NCBI RefSeq assembly: GCF_043641665.1
Contig: NC_092200.1
Coordinates: 2,075,572-2,139,571, forward strand
Length of the DNA stretch: 64,000 nt
Reading direction: 5' to 3'
Source of the DNA: Enoplosus armatus
Lineage: Eukaryota > Chordata > Actinopteri > Centrarchiformes > Enoplosidae
The notes below the pieces were generated by a model. It saw nothing but the letters and a program-made list of their open reading frames with translations, was not told the origin of the DNA and did no database searches. Each line of letters opens with the position of its first letter. Position 1 is the first letter of the stretch. The position numbers were made by a program, and so were the translations under genes. Positions 53,532 to 64,000 of this stretch are shown here, in pieces.

Positions 53532-55305
53532 ACACTCAGTATAACAGTTCCGGTGCAGACTTCCTGTAGGGATCTCTTACTCATCAGTGAGAGTTTTGCT
53601 TTTGCACCTCAGTGTTACATGTGGCGCTCCGTGTACAAACCAGCGTCCTGTAATTAAACAGAGTCTCTGTGAGTGCGCTACAACTGGTGTGTGTTGTGAA
53701 GAAGCCCGGTGGCTTTGTTTTTCTTGGCTTTTTGCGTCACACGTCTGATCTGTCTCCATTGTTGAGCTGTGGCTGTAATGACAACAACAACAACAACAAC
53801 TGAGTTGACGGCTTCACTTCTGCCCTGTATGGCTTTCTATTCATTTCCTCTGGAGCTGCTTCAGTTGATTCTTGAACATCAGACCTGATCCACAAAATTG
53901 GTAGAATCGGCACTTCCTGGTCTTGTTGTAGCTGCTGCTGTTGAATAGTGTTATTTTGAATGGAGGGAAATGGAGTAAAGGGCCAGTGTTTTTACCAAAA
54001 ACTACTCCAAACCAGTCAGAGAAATGTGCCTCCTGGCCTAGTGGGTCAGAGGCAGTATTGAGTCCAGATTCATGTCTCTTTGGCATCCATCTGATCCACA
54101 GATCTGCACTTATTGTACACATCAAGAAGTCTTGATTTTCTCACAATAGTCAAGTTTACATTCAAATGTAGCACATGTTTTTGTTCCCTTACTGTTATGC
54201 CAATATTGGGAGTTGGGCGCATCAAGATAGACATTTGGTGGAGCTAATTCTCCAGTCCGCTGCCACTGAACCGTCGCAGAAGGATAGAAGAAGACGAACA
54301 ACAGGACGCCATTAAAAGAGTAACGTGATGAAAATGCGTCATTTCTGTTAGTTTCATGTATTAATGTGAGGAAGGTGACAGTCTCCTCGTCACTCCGCAC
54401 AGATCTGATGTCACATGCTTCATGTACGTCTTGATTTACAAACAGGTGGATGGAAATGCACTTAATTTCTCACTCTAAGGGATTTTACATGTCACCGATA
54501 GCGTATTCTCATTCTTATGACCAGCGAATGCAAAGTAATGACAGATCCAGTGAGGGAGCAGATTGGCGTTTGCTATTTCCATTTGTAGTTTAAGTGTTGG
54601 GATCAAAATCCAAAACAAAGATCCAGCAGGCAGAAAGAGATTCATTACAGGTGAAAAACACTTCTGCTTATCAGGTCAGTTACATCATGAGGCTGAATCT
54701 CTACAATAAATAATAAACATTGCCGTATTTTTCATTGCATTACACTTTAGCTAATGAGGTTTAAACGGGAGAGAGCTGAGAATTACACCCAGCAGGAACA
54801 CCCCACCTTCAGGGATGTGTAGGCTGTAGAGCCGCACTGATAGAGCTGTATAACTACAGTGCACGCAAGAGCAAAGATACAGTACTTTTAATATGTTCAC
54901 GTGTTCATCCCTCCATAAGTTGAGAAGGGAACAATAACTGCAGTTTCTTTTTCCATCTGCAAGTAAATGGACTATTTCCCACATTGTGAGCTATAAATGT
55001 CCTCCGTTTTAGATGGTGATGTGAGTTAGGACATTGTCATGCACTGTAAACTGTACGTTTACGTCTTTGAGGTCTCATTGAGACATGTGGGGCACTGTCT
55101 GTGTTTGGACACATATGACTGCTAACATGGACAGTGCCAGCCTTCAGTTAAGACTGTAGGACAATAAAGAGCACTTTCTTAATGACCCTCAGGCTTGATT
55201 TCAGAATGGGCCGCAGCCAAAACTTACCTCTGAATTCAGAGGGAGGTCTGTGGGTTCTGTGACCAGGGTCCCGTGCTTCTTAAGATCCTATCTGCTGCTC
55301 AGAAA

Positions 55306-55331
55306 GGGGAGGGGGACGGGTGGGGAGAGGG
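55306..55331 (+). other. G-quadruplex-forming motif
   Basis: Five runs of three or more G (GGGG, GGGGG, GGG, GGGG, GGG) separated by 1-3 bases satisfy the usual G4 rule. It is intronic, with no known role. Confidence 0.5.
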
Positions 55332-58033
55332 ATTACAGAAGCACGTGAGACTCAGCACACTTTAACTGACTGACGTTATTAACGGACTAATACAAGCAGG
55401 AAAGGAGTGTTCACCAACACCAGGTTACTGAAGTGAGGACGGAAGTCTGTCTCCTCTCACAGGCATCATCTTCTTAAGTTGAAGACTCACAGAAACCACA
55501 CAGAAACACACACACAGACGTTCTGTACGGATGGACTCCTATGTCAGGTCACGGGATGAGTTTTAATCTGTAGTGTTGTGTGACTGCCCGCTGTGAACCA
55601 GGATACCTTATGACCTCTGAGCACTGCCTCTTTCTGTGGACAACATCATGAGCAGTACTGCCTCCAAGTTAGAGCATACGTACAATAAGAGCAACCATCC
55701 AAAAGACAAAAGACAATAAATGGCATTTAAAGTTTTACCCACCGTCCCAAATATCAGCCTCCCGGCCCAGAGGGACCATTTGAGGTACCTGGATCTAGTT
55801 TGGTCAGATTACCGCATCCCTCCCTCGGCGTCTTTTCCTTTAACTTAGGAAAACAAAAGATATCAAAAGGTACATTTCCAAAGAGACTCGTCATGTCTAT
55901 AGTAGATAACTCACTTCATGATGAGGGAATGCAGAATAATGACACACATTCAGTGATGTTATGGTAAAAATGGTTAAAGATACAAATATGAGCAGCAAAG
56001 ATCCAGCAGAACAGAAACGGTCTGGTGGCGACAGGCGTCTTCCTGTGTGAGATATTTTTGTTTCATTAAGTGACCCTTTATGCTAATTAGTAATAATCAA
56101 AGCTGGTTATGTAACGCTGCACGCCAGCTGCTCGTTTGAACATGAAGACACATGTGACTGATCTGACTGAAGTCTTAAAGAGGTCCCTTCTTCTGTCTCC
56201 CTCCATCTGTGTGTAAACTGACGTGTTAACGTGATTTTACATGTTGTGTGAATGTTAATAGCGGCTCGGATTGTTGTGATAAAGTCTGTGTGGTTATGTA
56301 ACGCAGCTGCCCACATAACCCAGATTACTGCTATCTTCTGGAGCTCTTCAGAGGGAGCAGCAACAGAGAGAAACAATTCTGTTCATTTCAGTCTTTGTTG
56401 TTTCACTGAGAGTGTAGAGGAGCAGGAAGGGAAACAGATCCTGCAGCAGCTGTAGGATATGATATCATTACATTTAAGGCATCTTAGCCAGAGCGACTGA
56501 CTGTACAGAGGGAACAGGTGGAAGATTAGTATCTGCTCTTCAAGCATCATGAAGGGAATACCTCCTTTTAGATCTATAAAATGCTCCAGTGCTCTGCTTT
56601 GTGATTTGCGTAGTGTTAGCGTCTGCGTTGCGAGGCGGCTACAGGAAGCTTTCAATTCCAGCTGACGTTGGGTGGCATGTGGGTGTTGCAGGGGCAGAGA
56701 CTCTGGATCACGAGTTCCACCGAAACTTCAGTAATCCTTGTTTCATGTCCAGTTGATGACATGGATGGACCTGAGAGTCTCCTTGTTGGATCGTCAGTAC
56801 AAAAGGTGAACAGCTGTGTTAGAAAACATCTGGTTCTTTGATAAAAAAGTCAGAGGTAGAAGAGAAGTGAACTATGGCTAACAAGGAAGCACTAATCACT
56901 GAGCAGATCACCGTTTAGTATACGGGATTGAGATTGGAGATGTCACCTTTATACATCGCTAACTAGCTAGCTAGCTACAGTCATGAAAGATAGCAACAGA
57001 AAAGTGGTGTAAATCAGTATCACATCAGTCATAGCAACGACATAGCAAATGGCTCAGGACTTGTAGTATTTAGCGCCGTGTTCGAGAAGCAGCAAGAGTT
57101 TCCGTCCTTGTCTTGAACCGGTGACGTTAGCAGACTTGTACACTGGCAGCACCAAACAGCAGCAAGGAATCACTGTGGAGATACAACAGTCACCAAACCA
57201 GCGTCTCATGATTAACACCAAATGATGAAACATCTCCAGTTCCTACTGGAAGTAGTGCTCGCTTGCAGCTCTTCCAGAGACACTTTTGGACTCTTGAAGT
57301 TGTGGTTCTTCACCTCCTCTTCAATTAAACATTTCTCCCTAATGATCTTACCGGGCGACTTCATTTAACTGAGTTGACCTGATCTCGATGTTGTTGTGAT
57401 GCAGCCCTGATTTCAAATTCACCTCCGAGTCTCAGTGATTACAAGCAAAAGGAAAGACAGCGAGCCAGCGCAGTAACTCACTGCTGAACCTGCTGTAACC
57501 CGACAAAACAAATGTCTCTGTGTCCCAAAGAGAGAGAGAGAGGAGAGGAACTGAAAGGAGAGAGGGGAGCCTGGGAATAAATCCGACTGCGAGAAACAAA
57601 GATGGTGACCGCGGCATATTGAGAGAGAGAGAGAGCTGCTGAAAGATACGACGGGAAACTTACGTAACCCTCCTTCTAATCTTTCATGGCTGGAGCCGAG
57701 AATCTGCCGAGGAGGGGAACAGGAGCGGCTGTGGGGACGAGAGGCAGATACCAAACAAAGACGGAGTTAAACGCTGTGTTTTAAAAAGTAAACAAGTAGA
57801 CGTGTGAAGGATTTGGGAGGCTCAGACATCACACTGAGAGAGCGGAGAGGAAGAGGACGAGGGAACAGAGGGATGAGAAGGGGCTCTATTGAAGGCCGTC
57901 TGAGAGCGTCACGCATGAATGAGTGAACAGAAAGACGGAGGACAGAGAGGACAGATCACTGGAGACAGTCATGGTGTTAGAAGTGCTGCGTCTCTATAAA
58001 CAGGCCTGTGATCTGGATTCACTCCAGTTCAGG

Positions 58034-58062
58034 CTGTTGTTGTTGTTGTTGTTGTTGTTGTT
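58034..58062. repeat. (TTG)n microsatellite
   Basis: Nine TTG units immediately upstream of the pentamer tract. Confidence 0.95.
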
Positions 58063-58117
58063 TTCGTTTTCTCATGAGCTAAAGTATTTTTTCTTTCCCT
58101 GGTTCCATTTCTTTGCT

Positions 58118-59516
58118 TACTTCTCCTCTCCCCTCCTCTCCTCCCCTCCCCTCTCCTCTCCTCCCCTCTCCTCTCCTCTCCTCTCCTCTCCTCTCCCCTC
58201 CTCTCCTCTCCTCCCCTCTCCTCTCCTCTCCTCTCCCCTCTCCTCCCCTCCCCTCTCCTTTTTCCTCTCCCCTCCTCTCCTCTCCTTTTCCTCTCCTCTC
58301 CTCTCCTCTCCTCTCCCCTCCTCTCCTCTCCTCCCCTCTCCTCTCCTCTCCCCTCTCCTCCCCTCCCCTCTCCTTTTTCCTCTCCCCTCCTCTCCTCTCC
58401 TTTTCCTCTCCTCTCCTCCCCTCCCCTCTCCTCTCCCCTCCTCTCCTCCCCTCCCCTCTCCTCTCCTCTCCTCTCCTCTCCTCCCCTCTCCTTTTTCCTC
58501 TCCCCTCCTCTCCTCTCCTCTCCTCCCCTCTCCTTTTTCCTCTCCCCTCCTCTCCTCTCCCCCCCTCTCCTTTTTCCTCTCCTCTCCCCTCCTCTCCTCT
58601 CCTTTTTCCTCTCCCCTCCTCTCCCCCCTCTCCTTTTTCCTTTCCTCTCCCCTCCTCTCCTCTCCTCTCCTCTCCTCTCCTCTCCCCTCCTCTCCTCTCC
58701 TCTCCTCTCCTCTCCTTTTTCCTCTCCCCTCCTCTCCTCTCCTCTCCTCTCCTCTCCTTTTTCCTCTCCTCTCCTCTCCCCTCCTCTCCTCTCCTCTCCT
58801 CCCCTCTCCTTTTTCCTCTCCCCTCCTCTCCTCTCCCCCCCTCTCCTTTTTCCTCTCCTCTCCCCTCCTCTCCTCTCCTTTTTCCTCTCCCCTCCTCTCC
58901 CCCCTCTCCTTTTTCCTTTCCTCTCCCCTCCTCTCCTCTCCTCTCCTCTCCTCTCCCCTCCTCTCCTCTCCTCTCCTCTCCTCTCCTTTTTCCTCTCCTC
59001 TCCTCTCCCCTCCTCTCCTCTCCTCTCCTCCCCTCTCCTTTTTCCTCTCCTCTCCTCTCCTCTCCTCTCCTCTCTCCTCCTCTCCCTTATCCTCTCCTCT
59101 CCTCTCCTCTCTCCTCCTCTCCCTTATCCTCTCCTCTCCTCTCCTCTCCTCTCTCCTCCTCTCCCTTATCCTCTCCTCTCCTCTCCTCTCTCCTCCTCTC
59201 CCTTATCCTCTCCTCTCCTCTCTCCTCCTCTCCCTTATCCTCTCCTCTCCTCTCCTCTCTCCTCCTCTCCCTTATCCTCTCCTCTCCTCTCTCCTCCTCT
59301 CCCTTATCCTCTCCTCTCCTCTCCTCTCCTCTCTCCTCCTCTCCCTTATCCTCTCCTCTCCTCTCTCCTCCTCTCCCTTATCCTCTCCTCTCCTCTCCTC
59401 TCCTCCCCTCTCCTTTTTCCTCTCCTCTCCTCTCCTCTCCTCTCTCCTCCTCTCCCCTCTCCTCTCCTCCCCTCCCCTCTCCTCTCTCCTCCCCTCCCCC
59501 TCCCCTCCCCTCCCCA
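58118..59516. repeat. 1.4-kb (CTCTC)n pentamer tract
   Basis: Nearly pure pyrimidine on the + strand, built from CCTCT pentamers with CCCCT and TTTTTCC variants on the left (58118-59045) and CCCTTATCC markers on the right (59080-59390). It produces two Ser/Pro/Leu open frames of 538 and 469 codons and Arg/Glu/Gly frames on the other strand; none is a gene. Long homopurine-homopyrimidine DNA of this kind can adopt triplex structure. Confidence 0.98.
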
Positions 59517-61137
59517 GTGTGATGAAGATGAACTGTTGAGGCCACAGAGGACACCACCGTCTCTTGTCATCTCCTTAACACAGATGTAAAGCTCTGGTAC
59601 AGTTTGCTGAGTGAGACTCTGGTGTCCATGACCCGGTGAAGGAGGTCCTGTCCACACAGCTCCCACATCACCAGGAGGTCTGTGGCTGTGAGCAATGATT
59701 GCAGAGACATGGGTTTTAGTCCCGTGATGCTCTGCAACTTGTTAAGTAAAATTTGTGGCACAAAATCTTGCTGCGGTGAAGACAGAGGTCTTTGACAACA
59801 TTAATAATTCATACTTTGGGGTGCAGTTTTGCGTTTTTGTTCCTATAGGAAGTCCAGAATTTTAATCCTCTTCCTGTTCTGAGGAAAACTGGAGACGCGA
59901 GTGGAATCCAGGCAACATCTTGGAGGTTTTGATTCCCAAATGGGGAAGTGATAAGATTGTGACTTCATGCATTTGTGTCATGGCAGTTATATCAGGTCTG
60001 TGCAGCGGCAGCAGCGCTTAAGGTGGAAAGAGAACATGTATTTACGAACAAAGAGCAGGAAGTCTGGCACAGGTTGTAGCTGCAGCAGGTTATTTAGTGA
60101 ATGAATCTACAAAGAGCTGCGATTGCCTTATTCACAAAGAAATATGTGTGTGAAAAATGTGGGAATAGAAATTCCAGCTTCTTCAATAAAGTGAGAGATG
60201 ATGAAGGAAAGCAGGAAAGGTGGTAAACGAATGTGACAGGCCTTTTTTAGGAGAATTAGACAGAGTAAGGTCTATTTCCTGCTGAGGAGGCAGGATAACA
60301 GTGTGAACGTACTTTTTTTTCCCGAATATGGCACATTACATGTGTTAACAAATCTCTTCACTCCTCAGAAGTTTTCCATGTGATGCTTCTTAAGGAAATC
60401 TAACGTCTTCTGTCGTTAGCTTACTCCTGATTTCCTCTTCCTAATCTCGTCTTTGTTTTGGATTTCTGTCTCCGTCATGTCTTTCCCTCTGTCGTCTCTC
60501 TGAGACACAGCTTCAGTCAGGCGCTTCTGTTCTGAACTCTTTTAATCGCAGCCGCTGATCAGCCCGGCAGGCGGCTATTAAATCCTCTGGGAGATAATAT
60601 CTCTTACTTAAATAAGCACAGCCTGAATTAACTCCCCTCATTTGTCATGGCCTTTTATCAGGGGCCGCCACCAACAGAAAAGCGTGAGAGGCGGTTATAA
60701 GCATTAAATGTTGGTGATGAAGGTGAAGTAATTAACCACGAGTCGGCGTAGAACTTCAGGCTTTAAAGTCTGTCACACGGAGCAACTTTCTGGGAAGTTG
60801 CTTTTATTTGATCCTTATTTCATTGTGGCTGCTTAATAAATGAAAGATAGCAGAGGTAGCATGGAGTCTCAGCTTTCATGTGCTGACGTTTTAATCTCCA
60901 GAGTGACGCGGTCGGCGAGGCGTTGTTTATATCAAGCAGGTTCAGCAGAGTGCTCACCTTCTCGCTGTAGATTGGAGGCCAGATGTTGAGAATACACATG
61001 TGGAATAAGAACCAGCCCCGTAGGTTTAAGACAGCAGGAGTCATGTTTCAACGTTCTTTAATGGTGGAAGGAAATGATTCTGATTGACCCTCGTGGCTGC
61101 AGTGATGTGGCATGCAAGCGGATGCACTGTCCTGCGA

Positions 61138-61160
61138 CACACACACACACACACACACAT
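61138..61160. repeat. (CA)n microsatellite
   Basis: About 11 CA units. Confidence 0.9.
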
Positions 61161-61347
61161 ACACTGCATTAGTCCATGCCTGGGGGGTGTATAGATGCAG
61201 CAGTGTGTCTAATGTCAAACTGGGCCGCTGGTTGCGGAGCGCAGACTCACAGCGTGGTGGTCTGCAGTGATGAGTGGGATCTACATCTGGCTTCCTGACT
61301 TCTGTGCTGATGTTATAAAGTGATTTGATTGATGAAGTGATTTAGCA

Positions 61348-61665
61348 GTGAAGCGATTAATCCATTAATCGTTCCGTTGATGGTTCCAGCTCCTCCAGTG
61401 TGAAGATTTGCTGCTTGTCTCCACTTGACATTTTTAAGACTAAACAATTAATCAGTAATCTGTTTTTATGTGTCCAGCATACCGAAACATTTCTTTGTTA
61501 AGATTTCTTTTCAAGTAGTGAAGAACGCCCCCCCCCATGTCTTTTCTTTTTTTTTGTCCAATACCAAAAGATTTTTTATGATATAAAACAGATTTTTCCA
61601 TCATTAATGACTTGCCATTTATCACAATTGTTGACAATAACTTTTTGTTGATTAACTAATTGATT
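61348..61665 (-). repeat. Dispersed repeat family B, copy 8
   Basis: It contains 'aagcgattaatccattaatc', 'tgatggttccagctcctcca', 'gtgaagatttgctgcttgtc' and 'gacatttttaagactaaaca', the family-B blocks in reverse order. The distal part is more diverged. Confidence 0.6.
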
Positions 61666-62331
61666 CATTATATGAATACGTTCCCTCTGTCAGTGATATT
61701 CATCAGCAGCGACAGGATCTAAGTGAACTTTGGTATTTCCTCTGTTTGTGCAGTATATTACACAGCATGTGTCTGCCATGGTGATCTTATTTATTAGGCT
61801 TTTTTCACCAGGAACAAACTATCTCAGCAGTCAACATTAAAGTGATTTATTTTTGTGCTTCCATAAAGAGAGACTCGTGAGAGACATGTTCTTAAAAAGA
61901 AAAGGTCAAACTCAAAGCTGAGATATCCTGATCTGAGCCCAAATTAAACTTTCTGCATCCTCTTGGACCCGGGGGTGTGAACACATCTGTGTATGCAGAC
62001 GCCCAATGCAGTGTTAGCAGAACTCCCAAGCTTAAAAAAAACCCTGATCCTTCATTTCCCACAATGCAACTTGATCTAATCTTTTTTTTTAGACCCTCTC
62101 TGCCAACAACTGTCAAACTCCTCGCTCCCAGTTTGTAACGCAGACATTTTACAGCTGAGTAGCGCTCCTCGCTACGAGCTAACTGCTCTTAGAGCTTAAA
62201 AAACGGTGAAATGCTGCTTTAAGACGTCTGCTGCCAAGAAGAGCTGAGGTGGCGGTGATGTCAGGACGTCAGCAGAGCGGAGTCAGCTCAGAGGGAAGCT
62301 GTTTTATGGAGGATGACGCTGCAGCAGGAAC

Positions 62332-62354
62332 ACACACACACACACACACACACA
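62332..62354. repeat. (CA)n microsatellite
   Basis: About 11 CA units. A short GT run follows at about 62415-62430. Confidence 0.9.
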
Positions 62355-62734
62355 GCAGAACAGCCCCTCAGACTGATGCTGAACTACCTGTCAACTGTGA
62401 TGTAATGAGGAGGTGTGTGTGTGTGTGTGTTTACAGTGTTAGACCTCTGTTCCTCTCTCCTTTTTGTTGCCAGTCTGACATTTTTTAAAGCATTTCGTTC
62501 ATTTAGCTGATGGGTGATGATTTCAGATTTCCTCTTGCTGCTGCTGGAGACTTAATGCTTTGCTTGGTTGCGTTTTATGGTTTGCTTTGACTTTTAACGG
62601 TTTTAATATTATGTTTTGCATATCACCCGCCCCTAGCTGACGCCACCGGGTGTGTTGGAGAATGAGCCTGTGAAGTTTCAGCACAGTCACATTAAGGACT
62701 AAACGCTAGCAGCGTTGCTGTCGATCGGTCCATT

Positions 62735-63035
62735 TTGGTCCAGAAATATGTCAACAACTATTGGATGGATTGCCATGAAGTTTGGTCCAGACATGGTCCT
62801 CAGAAGATGTATCCTACTGACTTTGGTGATCCCCTGACTTTTCCTTTAGTGCCACCAGCAGGTTGACATTTTTAATGATTTTCATGATTTAATCTTGACA
62901 TCTGTCGGATGGATTTTTGTGAAATTTGGTACAAATGTTCATGTTACTGACGTTGATCCCCTGACATTTTATCTAGCGGCATCATAAATATTAGCAAATG
63001 TTAGCATGCTAACACGCTAAACTAACAGAGCATGG
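62735..63035 (+). repeat. Dispersed teleost repeat ('ttggatggattgccatgaag')
   Basis: The pattern 'caacaactattggatggatt', 'catgaagtttggtcca', 'gatcccctgacttttcc' and 'gccaccagcaggttgaca' is duplicated in diverged form within the copy ('cggatggatttttgtgaaat', 'gatcccctgacattttatc'), so the element has an internal tandem structure. It ends in a 'gcatgctaacacgctaaac' tail. I recognise this as a common percomorph repeat but cannot name its class. A weak fragment of the same type may lie at 30715-30800. Confidence 0.55.
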
Positions 63036-64000
63036 TCAACATTATACCTGCTTCAACATGCAAGCATTATTCTGTAGAAGAGTCTGAACCAGTGGTTGCA
63101 GGCGCAGACATGATGACTGACTTCCTTTCAGTCATGTACGTAACATGATGTGCACTCATCTCTCCATATTACAATAAATGTTAAAATTAATATTCAGTGT
63201 TGGCGTGTTTCAAAATGTAATCTCGCTGCTGTGAGGCGGAAACAACAAGACTTAACATGCAGTTTTTAATATGAGCAACATTACAGTGTCATCTTGTGCG
63301 TCACTTTATAACTTTATGCACGTTTCCTGTCGTCCCTCAGGACATAGTTCGTGTTGTTGGCAGCCTGCGGACCTTGATTAGAATATAAAATAGAAAAAGT
63401 TCTGAAGGTTTTGAATAATGCTACAAAATGTGTTGAGTGACCTGTTGAAGAGTCTGCAGGGTTGAACAGGTCATAGAAATATCTGCCAAATATCTCCTCT
63501 GCTCTGTATCTCCATGAATATTTGAATATTTGGTTTCCCAAAATATGAACGCCTCAGGGCGTGTCTTAAAGATAAACATCAGTGGGAAGCTGAAAGAGAT
63601 TTTGGAATTATTATTATTATTTTATTACTAAATGGCTGAGTATATGTTTAAAGAATGATATAATGACCTTGCAGCATCATACTCGACTGCAGCAGCCAAA
63701 ATACACGTTTGAAACTGGGTGTTTATGCATGCAAATGCAAGCAAATACTCTCTATATGTATAATATTGGGTATGTATGTTTCTTGCTATTCTCTGCATGT
63801 TAACTGTGATACAGAGAGAACAGTAATACCGTGTACAGTAGATCCAGTGTGTTCCCTTTGTTTAATGTTTGTCTGCTGAGCTGCTGAACTGTCAGTGAGG
63901 TTTATAGGAGCCGAGTCTGCCCTGAGCCCACACTGAGATTTTCATCAACACCTAAGCAGGAAGATGGAGGTCGGCCAGACTGACCAGCAAGAACACACAC

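Larger units (their letters stand above)
51313..64000 (+). other. lasp1-type intron 2 (continues beyond the window)
   Basis: At least 12.7 kb without a detectable third LIM/nebulin-repeat exon. It holds several microsatellites, a G-rich stretch near 55.3 kb, the CT-rich pentamer tract at 58.1-59.5 kb, one family-B repeat and another dispersed repeat near 62.8 kb. The open frames here are short, on both strands and without domain signatures. Confidence 0.6.

Noticed and set aside
57923..59539. 538- and 469-codon open frames of Ser/Pro/Leu
   Set aside because: They are translations of the CTCTC pentamer array. A 5-bp unit without stop triplets leaves frames open by composition.
59567..59761. 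64-codon - strand frame (LLTATDLLVMWELCGQDLLH)
   Set aside because: It looks non-random in composition, but I could not link it to any family, and no splice sites or neighbours support it.

Overview
This window comes from a vertebrate nuclear genome, almost certainly a ray-finned (teleost, probably percomorph) fish. Short GT-AG exons lie in introns of about 70 bp to several kb, microsatellites are abundant, and several dispersed repeats recur that I recognise from many spiny-rayed fish. The proteins are close to their human counterparts. All exon boundaries below were placed by eye, from reading-frame continuity, family similarity and splice consensus.

Layout. (1) 1-4.1 kb: repeat-rich intergenic DNA. 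(2) 4.1-24.1 kb, + strand: cul1, the cullin scaffold of SCF ubiquitin ligases. It has a non-coding first exon ending at 4315, a 9.3-kb first intron and 21 coding exons from 13869 to 23337. The exons add up to 776 codons plus stop, the human length, and the neddylation lysine falls at residue 720. (3) 24.1-28.7 kb: gene-free DNA between two convergent genes. (4) 28.7-40.7 kb, - strand: ezh2, the catalytic subunit of PRC2. It has 18 coding exons giving 765 codons plus stop, a non-coding first exon near 40.2 kb, and a promoter with an E2F-like site and two CCAAT boxes. The cul1/ezh2 neighbourhood is also found on human 7q36. (5) 41-46 kb: transposon-rich DNA with two decayed immune-type gene remnants on the - strand. 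One is a FIIND (ZU5-UPA) plus CARD fragment, as in NLRP1/CARD8-like proteins; the other is an AIG1/GIMAP GTPase fragment. (6) 47.5-64 kb, + strand: the 5' end of a lasp1-type gene, with two exons encoding a near-complete LIM domain. Its first intron holds a 32-bp minisatellite. Its second intron runs off the window and holds a 1.4-kb CT-rich pentamer tract.

The intact genes act separately: ubiquitin ligation, H3K27 methylation and actin-associated LIM function. I saw no sign of joint regulation. The least expected content is the pair of immune-gene relics between ezh2 and lasp1. Other notable structure includes CA/GT microsatellites beside five splice sites in three genes, a perfect RFX-type palindrome in cul1 intron 1, and quantised spacing in the pentamer tract. 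I found no tRNA, rRNA or CRISPR array.
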